From contig NC_071330.1 in NCBI RefSeq assembly GCF_010183535.1, positions 1,559,217 through 1,623,216 of the forward strand: 64,000 nt of DNA, read 5' to 3'. The notes beneath the pieces were generated by a model. The model was not told where the DNA came from, did no database searches, and was given only the letters and a program-made list of their open reading frames with translations. This DNA is from Caenorhabditis remanei (lineage: Eukaryota; Nematoda; Chromadorea; Rhabditida; Rhabditidae). Both the position numbers and the translations under genes were made by a program. Below are positions 22,134 to 34,060 of this stretch, one piece after another. How positions within the stretch are numbered: the first letter of the stretch is position 1; each line of letters begins with the position of its first letter.

Positions 22134-22588
22134 GAGCCCACCCGGGAGCGAAACTTTTTTTGCATTTTTTATTTTTTGGTTTTCAAAAGAAAAATGGGAA
22201 TTTTCAGAAAATGGCAAGCACAAAGATGCTCGACACCTCTGATAAGTCGAAAATCATTAGTGATGGAATGGAAATTGCAGATCGATGGATGAGTGGAGTC
22301 GATCTTTTTGAGGATGTATGTCCGCTTCTAAGCCACGCCCCCAATTTTTGAATTTTCTGAATTTCAGATTTCCACAGAACAAGTTGTGAAAGGAGTCGAC
22401 TCGAATGTCCTGTTGACATGTGAGATTTGTGGAATATCGATGACGGGGAGGGATAATTGGTTGGTAGATCAAAAAATATTTCTTGTGAAAAAAGTGAAAA
22501 AAAAAGAAATTTCAGGCAGAAGCATATCGCCGGAAAGAAGCACAAGCACAATGCGAAACAGTCGAAATCGGAGGGAAATTTGGAATAA
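18048..22588 (+). CDS. gro-1: tRNA dimethylallyltransferase (MiaA/TRIT1 type)
   Basis: Transfers dimethylallyl from DMAPP to A37 of tRNAs reading UNN codons. Exons 18048-18222, 18914-19053, 19099-19581, 21786-22010, 22208-22315, 22368-22459 and 22516-22588 join to 431 residues. P-loop GCTGTGKS is at 27-34, with [17 protein letters not shown] and [16 protein letters not shown] next. A Ser-rich insert ([10 protein letters not shown]) interrupts the IPPT domain, and a matrin-type C2H2 finger lies near the end (C395, C398, H411, H417). The first 16 residues ([16 protein letters not shown]) look like a mitochondrial presequence, and a second Met at 17 (ATG 18096) starts the conserved core. Dual starts giving mitochondrial and nuclear/cytosolic forms are described for C. 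elegans gro-1. A trans-splice acceptor ends at 18034, 13 nt before the first ATG. Intron 4 contains a tRNA-Asn gene. Confidence 0.96.
18223..18913 (+). repeat. Minisatellite in gro-1 intron 1
   Basis: Roughly thirty diverged units around CTCGTAAATCTACACAAAG, with period about 20-23 bp, covering almost the whole intron. Related to the array in hap-1 intron 4 but more heterogeneous. Confidence 0.85.
19582..21785. other. gro-1 intron 3, repeat-rich
   Basis: No coding exon. It contains numerous GGACATCCGGACAAAC/GTCTGTCTGTTTTTCCGG motifs on both strands, ATAGAGCGC/GCGCTCTATTG motifs, and one copy (about 20,745-21,005) of an element shared with wars-2 intron 3. That copy includes GAAATGACGTCATATCG. 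Confidence 0.7.
22078..22150 (+). tRNA. tRNA-Asn (anticodon GTT)
   Basis: Full cloverleaf by eye. Acceptor stem GCTTCCG pairs with CGGGAGC (22143-22149) with one T-G wobble. The anticodon stem TTCGG/CCGAA encloses CTGTTAA, with GTT at 22111-22113. The T arm is GGTGG-TTCGAGC-CCACC, and G22150 is the discriminator. It lies in gro-1 intron 4, on the sense strand, so it is a pol III gene inside a pol II intron. The following AAACTTTTTTTGC supplies a T-run terminator. The DNA lacks encoded CCA, as expected for nuclear tRNA genes. Confidence 0.93.
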
Positions 22589-23708
22589 ATTGAGATTTTT
22601 TGGTTATTTAATTGTTGTCTGTTTTTTGAAAAAAAATTCAGATTTTTGGGCAGGGGATTCTGTATGTTGACGTCAAAAATCTGAATTCTGGATTTAGGAA
22701 TTAGGATTGTAAATCTTGACGTCAAGATGCTGAATTCTGGGATTCTGACTCATGGATTCTAAATTCTGTGTTATTGGGTACAGAATTCTGGATACACGGA
22801 TTCTGAATCAGGGACGAAGAATTCTGAATCTTGACGTCAGAATTCTGGATTGTGGATTCTGAATCTTGAATACACGACTTTCGGATGCTGAAAAGAATGA
22901 CTCCGAAACCAGGCATCTTTACACATATCTTTATATCCGGAACACTCGAGAAGGTGTCAAACGACATCGATTAGACACTGTCACAACTGACAGGTGGTAT
23001 CACGTCGTTCAATATAAATCTAACTACAGTATGGGGGTACTGTACTTACACATATTTGCAGATTCTAGATCAATAAGGTTTCAAGTATGTGTTATGCTGC
23101 ATGTGAAACTGCTTTTGGCGATCCGCTTGACAAGTTCTCACTTCTTGTATTTTTTGCACTTAAAATGTAGTATTTTCAGGTTTTCAGACGTTGCAGTGGA
23201 TGAAAAAGTGTCCCATCCATCAGAATTCCTGAATATGAAATTCTCTATCTTATGAGCCCGAAAACATGAATTTTGGTGAATAAATAACGTTTTGATACAG
23301 AAAAACCGATTTTTAGCCATTTTAGCCAAAAATTCTTTTTCCCAAAAATATAACAGTTTCATAGCGTCCTCGAGTACATTTCCTGCAATTTTTGCTCGAA
23401 AATGTGTTTTGCCGAAAAAGTTATGCTCATTTTTCTGAAAATCGGTTTTTCTGTATTAAAAAAGTCAATTTTTGACTAAAATTCACGTTTTCTGGCTCGT
23501 GAGATAGAGAATTTTATTTTCTACAATTCTGACGGATGGGACCTTTTTTTTAATCTGAAAATCTGAAAATACTGAATTTTTAGTGCAAAAATAGAAAAAA
23601 CATTAAAACATGAAAAAATGGCTTCTCATTTCTTGCAGTTTTTTGGGAGACCGTGCACTACCTATTCCCTATTTCATATCTGTCTGTGCATCCGGATGTC
23701 CTGTAATA

Positions 23709-23967
23709 CTGTCGAAAAAATAAAGTTTCGACAAGGATTTTCAAAAAAAATTTCGCGCGCTGAAACGCGCAAGCGCATAAAGTTCTGGGCGGAGCTTAAA
23801 CTGCAAGCGGCGCGGTTCTTAATTTGGAAAAAAACAACTGGAATTAGAACCGCGCCGCTAATTTAAGCTTGCAGTTTAAGCTCCGCCCAGAACTTTATGC
23901 GCTTGCGCGTTTCAGCGCGCGAAATTTTTTTTGAAAATCCTTGTCGAAACTTTATTTTTTCGACAGT
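23709..23967. mobile_element. Palindromic MITE with TA ends
   Basis: Inverted repeat whose ends are CTGTCGAAAAAATAAAGTTT and its complement, each next to TA (23707-23708, 23967-23968). The arms continue through CGCGCGCTGAAACGCG and CTGGGCGGAGCTTAAACTGC to a short loop. A TA target duplication suits the Tc1/mariner group. It also carries the common GGGCGGAGC motif in both arms. Confidence 0.7.
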
Positions 23968-25584
23968 ATTGATATTTTACAATCATGCCATACTAAGGTT
24001 TCCCATTCGAACACAATGGTGTCTATCTATCTGTCTGTGCTTGTCCGGATGTCCGCGAATCCAAGAAATGATTGACAACTTAACAACAGGTTACTTGTTC
24101 CCTATCTGTCTGTCTGTTTATCCGACTGTCCAATCACAAACATACACAAACCCTGATGCCCCGATGTTCTACCAAACATTGGCACACGTTTCCCCGCACC
24201 AAAGGGCGTGAAGTGGATTGCGTAACCTGGAAGCTGAGAGGTGTCATCCCCCATATCCGGTTACCCAAAGAAGGAGAGGGAAGCGGCAAAAAATATGAAG
24301 GGGATTAATTAAAGGGAGACACTTCTTCTCTCGGACGGTCCTTAATCCCCCCGGCTCTTGAGCCTATCAATTACAAAACATATAGAGAAGAAATCCACAA
24401 ACGGATTTGTTTGTTTTTCTTTCGGCATGGTACCGGTATTATCCAGAATGCAGTCCAGATGTCTGTCCGTGAGTCCGGATGTTCAGCACGGTCACTGAAA
24501 AGTCTAAAATCTCGTGAAAACCAATTCACACATTGGCGGATAATGGATCTGTCTGTCAGTCTGTTGACCAGTTTGTCCTGATGTCCGGATGCCTAGCTTC
24601 TCAGTAATCGGTCTCTGTGTATGAGTCTGCGGATGTCTATTATTGAAAAATGCAATCTGTGTGGCAGATACATCTGTCTGTGCATTCGTAAATCAGGATG
24701 TCCAAATGGTTGTGCAACTACGCTCTATTGCAAAACTAGAGTTTTCTCAAAAATCAAGATTGTCAGTAGAGCACTTGGTGAATATATTTCTGAAATTTTT
24801 TGATTCCCGGTCGAAAAAGAACAGGTAAACTGGAAAAAATGAAGATAAAGTAGTTTCTGGTTCAAAAAATCGAGTTTTCAGACATTTTTCATCTAAAAAA
24901 ACATTTTTGAGCGGAAAATGGTAAAATTCCAGAAAATGTAAAAATTTCACCTGTTTGTCCGGATGTCCGGATGTCTAGATTCTCAGTAACTCTGGATCTC
25001 CAGATATCTGTCTGTGTGTCCCTAAATCCGGATGTCCATTCTATTTCGGTATGTCCCGATGTCGGTCCAACCCCGCTCTACCGAACTGACTATCTCCACC
25101 CTGACTCGGTGACCTTCCCTAGTGAGGGAGTCTTTAGATCCCATTTTTAATAGGGTGAATTTCAGAATTTTCGGTGGATCTGTCTGTATGTCCGGATGTC
25201 TGAATCAGAGTTGAAAAATAAAAATATCGCAATTTTTGTAGATTTTGGAACGATTTTACCTTTTTTTGTTTGAAATCTCTGCAAAACGCAGAAAAATTGA
25301 TGTCTGTGCGTCTGTCAGTCCATTTGTCCGGATGTCCAAATCAGAGTTCAAAATCAAAAAAAGAGAATTTCTTTGATTTCCCGGTCAAAAAAGGTCAGAA
25401 AATTGACTTTTTTTGGTTTTTTCACAATTTTCTGGAAAAAATGAAACTAAAGTGACTTTTTGTTTCAAAAAATCGATTTTTTAGCCATATTTAATCTCAA
25501 AAAGTCACATTTTTGATCGGAAAATATTAAAATTCCAGAAAATGTAGAAAGTTCAAGAAACTCGGTGTCTCTGTTCACCTAAAA

Positions 25585-25948
25585 CATACTTGTCAACCGG
25601 GCCGAAACGGGCCGGCGCGTAACTCGCGCCAGAATGAATATTATGAGCTGAAAAATATACCAAAATGTAGATCTCGACAAGTTCTATATCTGTGGCCTAA
25701 TACAGGCCGGATGGCTATTCGTTAATGTGCCGCGGGCCGGGAAAAAGTGCCAAAAAAGGTGAAAATGGCCGAAAAGGCCATTCTAGCCCGGCCCGCGGCA
25801 TATTAACGAATAGCCATCCGGCCCGTAGTGGGTCACGGACATAGAACTCGTCGAGATCTACATTTTGGTATATTTTTCCGCTCATAATATTGAGTTTGAG
25901 TTACGAGCCGGCCCGTGTCGGCCCGTTTCGGCCCGGTTGACAAGTATG
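25585..25948. mobile_element. hAT-like MITE, copy 2 (8-bp duplication)
   Basis: Palindrome of 364 bp, same family as 1751-2109, flanked by ACCTAAAA on both sides (25577-25584 and 25949-25956). No ORF. Confidence 0.87.
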
Positions 25949-26684
25949 ACCTAAAACGTTAACTATTCCACAGAATCTGTCTATCTGTCTGTGAGTCCAG
26001 ATGTCCAAAACCCCTAGACTTCCTATGTTTCTGGAGTTTCTCTCTTTTTCTCTCCATTTCTGCTCCCGGTATAATATATAATCCTTCTCACCTCACACCA
26101 CAGGAGACCCTTACAATTTACCGCATACACCACTAAAAACCTTCTTTTGAGCGGCTTCTCTTCTGATAGAAACTCCCCCCGCATTTTTACGACAACAACC
26201 GTCTTCTGTCCTCCCGACAAAACAGACACCCCTTTTTGTAATGCAAATACACTTCTTCCTTCTTCTTATTGTTCCAGGGGATTAACTTGTTGCGGGGAGA
26301 TCCTTTTGGCGGTAAATTTGCATACTGTATGATGCATGTGTTACCGTAATACCCTATCATTGACAGTGTCAAGAAGCGGGAGATTGCGTCATGATATCAT
26401 GGATGAGAACATATAATACTAATTATTGGTATATTAGCCAAGCATTGTTATTACAACCGCGCCCCACCGCAAACGAGAGAGTATCAAGGAGAGACGCAGA
26501 GTTTTTTGGCGCGTCGACACAGATTTTCACAGTTTTTGACCTATTTTCGCTGATGACTTTTTAGTCGCATGCCTTGAAAATGAAAAAATCTAAGCTTTAT
26601 TTGAAAAAATCAAAATAGGCAAACTTTGAGATCCCGTCCCGGCTTCCAATTTTTTACTATGTTTCCAAAATTTTCACATTTTGT

Positions 26685-26880
26685 AGATTAAACCTAAAAA
26701 TTCATTTTTGTAGTTGACAACTTTTTTGTACGATTCGTCCCTGGAGACTTATAAGCTATTTAGTGAAGGCACCAGCCAGTCAAGCTTCAAGGGGCTGTAA
26801 GTCTCTAGGGACCGCTCGTACCAAAAAGTTATCAATTACAACAGTGAAGGTCTAGGTTTGATCTACACACACACCTGTCT
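26685..26880. mobile_element. GTAGATCAAA palindromic element
   Basis: Inverted repeat with outer GTAGATTAAACCTA / TAGGTTTGATCTAC and inner TTTTTGTAGTTGACAACTTT / mirrored arms. It is one of five or so copies upstream of cnd-1, the others being near 32935, 33675, 33860 and 34735. Confidence 0.65.
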
Positions 26881-27087
26881 AAAAATATAGCCCAATCGAC
26901 ATGATCAAAATCGTTGAAAACTGTGATGCAATCTTTAAAGGGGGTCCTGTAGGCATCAGAACTTGATAATGTATTTTCTATGAGAAAATGATGTTTTTAG
27001 AGTTTCAAAACATGAAAAATGAGTTTAACACCTCTGAAAACCCCTAGAAACTTCTAAAAATCAAAAATTTGAGCATTTTCGAAAAAA

Positions 27088-27155
27088 GTGGTGGCCGAGT
27101 GGTTAAGGTAGACACCACCAATCTACCAACCTGGGTTCGAACCCCACTGGTGCCA
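27088..27155 (+). repeat. tRNA-like module with T-rich tail
   Basis: GTGGCCGAGTGGTTAAGG is a good A box and GGGTTCGAACCCC a good B box. GGTAG/CTACC can pair around an 11-nt loop, so there is no normal anticodon loop and the acceptor ends do not pair. It is followed by AAACGTTTTTTTGC. I read it as a tRNA-derived pseudogene or SINE-like unit. Confidence 0.65.
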
Positions 27156-30100
27156 AACGTTTTTTTGCTTTTTAAAAAATTGATTTATGTCACGTTGCTT
27201 CAGAAAAATGTGGATTTCGAACAACTTCAGTAAAACTTTGTGATAGAATTTCCTATATAGATGATGTTACAGTATGGTTCAATGAGTCTACCTACGCAGC
27301 TGCGCTCTAATGAGAAATTCCGTGTCCCTAAAATCTTCTATTTCAAAATGATGATTTTTGGCACTAATTTTCACCGTCACGACAAGCTGTAACGACGTTA
27401 TCAATAGAGCGCGTCTACGGAGGTAGAGATACCTATCTTCCCAATTCTCTTATTGACAGATTTGTACCCCCCTGACCCATCAGCCCCCGAAAACTGTCTA
27501 GTTTTTGTTATTGTTGCCCAACAAGACCCCCCATCATTTCCCCCTTTTAATTATTATTTTGTTTGTTCTCTCTCTCTTCCGAAACACTCTGTTGATGCTT
27601 CCATAGTGTTGACCCTTGACAATATGTCATTTTAGTAGAAAAGCAACATAGTAGTAGTAGATAAAAATGTGGTGGTGGTGGTAGTAAACAACTCATTTAT
27701 AGAATAAGGAGATCCCTAGAGGAATCAGAAAATCACTAAAGTTTAAGGATAGTGGAAGCGGGTACGGTATTGAGAGTTGTTGCATCTGCGCTCTATAGAG
27801 CTTGTATCACTTCCAGCCAAGCTATTAATGCTTGTTGCAACTTCGCTCTATTGCAAATGTCAAAAAGTTTCGGTAGAGCGAGGTTGTGAAAACCAGAAAT
27901 CCCTCAGTCGGTCCCTCAGAATCCTCGGAACTCAGTTTTGATCTACAATATCGCATACAGTAATCCCCCTCCCATATTTCTCCTCCTTAATTTAATACAA
28001 ACACTCCGAATGGCTTCCCGCAGAGTGGTTCATCTAGAGAGGTGTCAAAAAGCATCGTCTCTCCCTTTTTAGTCTTCGGGTCGGCGTATGTCCTTTTGAT
28101 GACAAACAAAATGAGTGGCAATCAGATTAAAAGGAGGAGATGAAGAAGAAGCATCAAATGAAGAGGAGTCAATCATAACACTGTAGAAAGAGGAGTAGGA
28201 AGACCATATGTCAAGAGAGATCAGTGTTAGATGAAACCCGTGAAAAGGTTTTCACAGTCTTAGAAAATAGACATTTAATGAGGACTTCCTCCCTGAAAAA
28301 CGGAATATTGTAACCTTGAGATGGCACTGGACATTCGGCAGACAAACAGACCTGTTCCAACGTGAGCTCCAGTTGGAGCCCGTTGACATTTAGACAAACA
28401 TAAACATTACAGAAATACAACTTGTTGTGATCAGACCCTGATATACTGAAATAAGGCATTTCTGGACATCAGGACACACAGATTGTCACAACGTCGGTAC
28501 CGTCCGTTTTAGAACTGAAACGAATCAGTACAGATAGGATAAGGAAATAGACATAGTCGTCATTCTCAAGTCGACATTTCTTCCGGTCCTAATACGGGGC
28601 GGTTGTTAATCGGGTCTGATGGTGATTTTAAACATCTGGACATACAGATTCTCGCATTGTAGTTTTTCACCCGGATGAGAACTATTGCAGTAAATGGGTA
28701 CTGTTTCCGAAAAACTGTCCAGAAAGTGTCTGACTGTAAAAACCCAATACCAGTATCGTTCAGCCATATCTACGCGTGGACTTCAACTTCTCTTAAAAGT
28801 TATTATGTTCATAGAAAGATGAAGTCGTGTGGGGGTGCTGAATATGTTTTTTTTTTCAATTCTGACGGTATTCAGAGGGAAGTGAGATTCAAGGCATTCA
28901 GACTCGAACTGTTCGGAATCCTCAAAATTTCCGTTTTCTAGTTAAATAGGCAACACCAATTAACTTCGCGATTTAGCGGATTTCTGGGAGTCTAGGCTTA
29001 ACTGATTCGATTTTGATTTTAGGTAATGAGAGAAAAAATGCCAAAATATAATAAAAATTGAGCATTGTAGGCCGCCATGTTCTAGTTAATTTTGAATCAC
29101 ACTTCCCTGATTCCCGAAACATCTCTCAAATGAATACCAAAACTGTATGGCAACCCCCTCAAAACCAAAATCTAATTTTCTCCCGAAAACCCGCCAAACG
29201 CTTTCCCCTCTCCCCACTAAATCAGCAAAAAAAGGGAGGGGGTGTCCAATGCTTCCACACGACTAACCAATTCCCTAAATACCGTATCCTAACATTTTCG
29301 TTTCGCTTCGCACCGTCTGTTCCCTTTCCCCTTCTTTTTTCTTCGTTTTTCGCCGAAATGCTCTCTCTCTCCTGCTAATGCTCATCACTCATTCCGTGAG
29401 CCTAAGGGAGGTGCCGACGCCGCCGACTCGGGAAAAGAGAAGACAGTGACGGAGAGAGAGGAAATGACGGAAGACAGGAGGTGGTGGTGGTCCTGGAGAG
29501 AAATGAGAAAAAGCATGAAGGAGAGAAAAAAGATTGATGAGGGCGATACGCGATTTCGGATAACGAGAAAAACGAACAAACAAAGCATACAAAAACTGAA
29601 GAAGGTGTCTGTCTGTGCGTCTGTTTGTCCGGATGTCTACGAGTCAGGGATCTATTTCAGAGTGCCACGCCTATCTGTGCATCCTGATGTCCAAAACCTT
29701 TAGTCATTTTACAGTTAAGCCACGATTTCACAGTTCTCGTCTGTCATTCTGTTTGTCCGGATGTCCAGGAGCTGGTCTGTAAGTCTTACTGTATGTCTGT
29801 CTGTTTTTCCGCATGTCCGGATGTCCAGAAATATTAAAACTCCGTCTGTTTGTCTGTGCGTCCGAATGTCCGCAGACTTTACAAAGTGGTCTACAGTAAT
29901 CTCTTATATAGCTTTGTGTCACTGCTCTGTCTGTCTGTATGTCCCGATGTCCAGGAGAAATTAACTATTGTAACGATTAGATGAAAAAGTTGAATTTTGC
30001 CGAAAATTTATCGAAAATAGTGAAAAAATATGTCTGTCTGTGTGTCTAGCCATCCGGATGTCGTGATTTTTCAAGTGAAAAGTACCAAAATCGGGCTATA

Positions 30101-32934
30101 ATTTTCAAAATACCATAGAGTGTCTCTGTCTGTGTGTCGGAATGTCCAGATTTTCACTTTTTGAAGTTTTAAATGAAAAATCACACTAAACTGTCAGTCT
30201 GTCCCGATGTCCGGATGTCCATCATTACTTTTTGTCAATACGCTTGTCTGTCTGTTTGTCTGTTTGTCCGGATGCCCACTAATACAAAAGTATACGTTAC
30301 AGTTATGTTATAGAGACCCATACCCCTCTGTCTGTGAATCCGGATGTCCAGAACTCTCTGTCTATCTATCTGTTTGTCTGGATGTCCGCATGCCACCACA
30401 AAAATTTAAACGTTCCCCCCTTTTCTCTTCTGACACCATCTGCTCTCCCCGCTCCTTATTTTGAATTCCATAAATATCAATCACTTTCGAAAGTGGACGG
30501 GAAGGAACAGGAGAGTCGAAATCAAAGCAAAATTATGCAAATTTCAGTAGGGGACCGTCTCAAGGCGCACACTGTCTGTCGGCGACACCGGCGGCGGCCA
30601 TAATTATGCGGAGTGACTTTTTGGGGAGTGAAAAATGGGAGAGCGAGGTTTCACCTATATTTGAAAATGAATGTGGGTTAGGAAGTGTATAATGGGAGGG
30701 GGTGGAGTACTCATCAGAGTTGTCCGGAATCCGGATTCCGAAATTCCGGAATTCCGGGTTATTTCGTGTCTCCGGTTCCGGTTCCGGATTCCGGTTTTTT
30801 GAGTTTAAAAAGCAGCTATTTCGGTTTTGTCATTTCGTTCCGAATCATTCCGAATTCCGGATTCCGAAATTCCGGAATTCCGGGTTATTTCGTGACTCCG
30901 GTTCCGGATTCCGGATTCCGGATTCCGGAAATCGAAAAATGTCATTCCGTACAACTCTGGTACTCATGGTCGGAAAATGGTCTAGGGCCAAAATGTATCG
31001 AAAAAGGCGTACATTTCTGCATTACTCCTTTTTTGCTTGTCAGAAACGTTATAATTTGTTATTTTTCCTAACTTTGACCTCATTTTTCTCGAATACTAGA
31101 TCTCGAGGGCAAAAACTGAATATAAATTTGGAATCAGCGTTTTTTCAGCTTTCCAGTGATATATGTCACGTCCCATAACTTTAAGCTGACTCCATAACCT
31201 TCCCTAGCCCAAATCTACAGTACTCCTTTCAATTTTTTTTTCAAATCCCGAGTCTCCTTGCCTACAGTACTCCCCACCACTTAACGTGTAACCATAGTAA
31301 TTCCAACAATACCGTATTACCTAACATTTCTATACCCCCATAGTCAATTCCCTGCTAATACCATTACCTATTATCCCGAGATAATCCCCTCATCCACAAG
31401 TGCCCTTTTCCTCTTACCAGTCACTAGACAGCCAAATGGTCAAGGAGTCCAAAAAACTACGCATGTCACCCCCTAGTATCACTTGAAAACTTTTCGCGCA
31501 TACTCATGTATATTGATACATACAGTAGGACATGGATACATAGTAGAACCATTGTTTGATTAGATCTATCACTTGTCGATGAGTGGGAATGAACACCTGC
31601 TGGCAAACAGGAAGAACACGCATATCTGTCAATAATGGGAACAGGTGGTGGTACAAATGTGCGCGATATTATGTAAGCTTATAACAATGTTAATATAACA
31701 GGTTGCATGTTAAACATTGGTGCTGGCGTGTCGTTGGCGCGTTTTAGTGGTTAGGACAGGAGCTTGAGAGAAAGGATCGACTATGTTAGACATGACATAA
31801 AAATAAACGGGACTGGCGCGCCGTTGGCGCGTTCGATTGGTTCCGGGCGAACTTAGCAGGTAGTTTAGAATGTTTTCTAGATTATAGTTATATATATGGA
31901 TTAAAAACTTATGTCCTTATAATTTACTTGTTATACATAGGCGCTGGCGTGTCGTTGACGCGTTTGGATGGTGAGGAGTGTGAGCCAAATAGGAGAATGT
32001 TTTCTCGAGAATTTTCGAATTTTTTTTTTGAGATTTAGGAAATTAATTCTATCTAAGGATGCACTGTGTTAGACATGACATAAAAATAGAAAAACCTGGC
32101 GCACCTCCGGCGCGTTTCAGTGGTCGTGAGGGAGAGCGAGTTTGGGAGGCAGTTTTCAGAATGGTTTTTCTTAATTTTTTGAAAAATTGAAAAATTATTG
32201 TTTTATAAGAAAAATGGGCTTATAACAATGCTAATATAACAGATGCTGGACCATGTAAACACATGGAAACAAGAGAATCTGGCGCGCCTCCGGCGCGTTC
32301 TGTGAAATGAGGAGTGGGGCTAGAGAGATAATGGTTTAGAACGTTTTCTAAAGGTTTTCTCAAAATTTGAAGCGGTAGAATGCTTTATGGTTGGAATGCT
32401 GAAGACATGAGAATTCTGAATCTGTTTTTATTTTTGATTTTTGACAAGAACTGACCGAGTTACGAAAGATTTATGATAGTTGAATAGGTTTTTCAGTGAG
32501 AAAAATGTGACTTTCACAAAAAGCTCTGTATCTCGGGGCATTTCAATGCTAGTTGAAATTTGAAAACAGAATTAAAATTATCAGGTTTTGAGCTATTTAA
32601 CCATGCTAATTTCAATATTGTGATATTTAGTTTTATCTGAGAAAATTAGGACTAAAGTAGGATTCCAGGTGATTTAGGGGATTTTCGGATAGCTACCGTA
32701 CTCCGTCGTCTGTCAGTGTGTCTGTTCATCTGGATTTCCAAGAATGTTTCATTCTTACTATCAGATAAACTTTTCTAATCTGTCTGTCAATGTTATCTCT
32801 CTATCTATCTAGACGACTCATGTCCGGTAACCTGTGTGACACGTTCACACTAATTGAGTATATGATATAAATCTTGTTGTGTTGTAGGATAGGTGGAGAT
32901 GATATATTTGTGACACAATTTTGTTATATTTGTG

Positions 32935-33155
32935 TAGATCAAATCTAGAGGTTTATTTTTGCAGTTGACAACTTTTTCCTATGGATCCCCACTAGAAAGT
33001 TATAAGCGTTTGAAGATTCACTCCTAGCTGCAGTTATGGAATGGCGAAGGTGCCCCAACTTCGCCATTCCATAATTCCCCAGGGAGGAACTGCACAAAAA
33101 AGTTGTCAACTACAAAAATGAAGTTCTAGGTTTGATCTACACATTGATGTTAAAA
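32935..33155. mobile_element. GTAGATCAAA palindromic element
   Basis: Inverted repeat with outer GTGTAGATCAAATCTAG / TAGGTTTGATCTACAC arms, inner TTTTTGCAGTTGACAAC / GTTGTCAACTACAAAAA arms and a CTTCGCCATTCCATAA centre. No ORF. Confidence 0.7.
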
Positions 33156-33856
33156 TCGACAAGTGTAGATCAAAAATGAGGTTGTACAGTTCCCTGGAAG
33201 TTAGCTTATTTTCACTCTCTACTCATTTATGGCACAGCACTTGTTTGTCGATCTGTCTGTTCGTCCAGATGTCCGCAAATTCCTCGATTACTCAGAGATA
33301 CCGAACCTCCTAAGAATCTTCCCATAGGAACTAATCCCTTCCCGTCCGTCTTCTTTACCAAATCATCACCATCCTTCCATATGTTGTTATTAATATACAC
33401 GCCGCCTCTCACACTTTCTCGGTATAAACTAGATTAATTACAGACTTGCATCATTCACTCACAAACAAACACCGCCGCCCCGTTCCTCCAAAAAATTAGG
33501 CAACATACGGTGAAGAAGAAGACGTGACACATATTCTGATGACAAGCGATTGGTTAATTAGGTGTCGATCTCTATGCGGTAACCATGTGTGACGTGGAAA
33601 TGAAAGAGGAGGATTAGTACTGTCAAGAGGAGAAATGACTTTGGTGTCAAGATATAGGAAAAAGAAGACTACCCATGTGTAGATCAAAAGTAGCTCTTTA
33701 TTTTTGTAGTAGACAACTTTTCTGTACAGTTCCTCCCTAAAAAGTTATGACATGACGAAGTTGTGGCACTGCCAAGTACCAGAGTGTGAAAAGTAGCTAA
33801 CTTTACAAAAACGCTACGACCTTATTTTTGATCTACACTTATTAATTTTAATACCA

Positions 33857-34060
33857 ATGTGTAGATCAAAAATAGCTCTTCATTTTTGTAGTTGACAACT
33901 TTTTTGTACAATCACTCCCTAAGAAGTTGTGAGCGTTTGAAGTTGGGAGAGCCGCTTCAGGTACCCCAACTTCAAACGCGTATAACTCCTCGGGGAGATC
34001 TTGTACGAAAAAGTTGTCAACTACAAAACTGCAGAACTACTTTTGATCTACACAACTATA
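33857..34060. mobile_element. GTAGATCAAA palindromic element
   Basis: Ends TGTGTAGATCAAAAATAGC and mirrored CTTTTGATCTACACA; the inner part carries GTAGTTGACAACTTTTTTG. It is adjacent to another copy at about 33,675-33,842. Confidence 0.7.

Noticed and set aside
27088..27155. Functional tRNA gene
   Set aside because: A and B boxes are good but acceptor ends do not pair and the anticodon loop is 11 nt.
28675..28941. 88-codon + open frame in the gro-1/cnd-1 spacer (and 28211-28459 on the minus strand)
   Set aside because: Single isolated frames with no splice partners, no recognised motif, and dispersed repeat motifs alongside.
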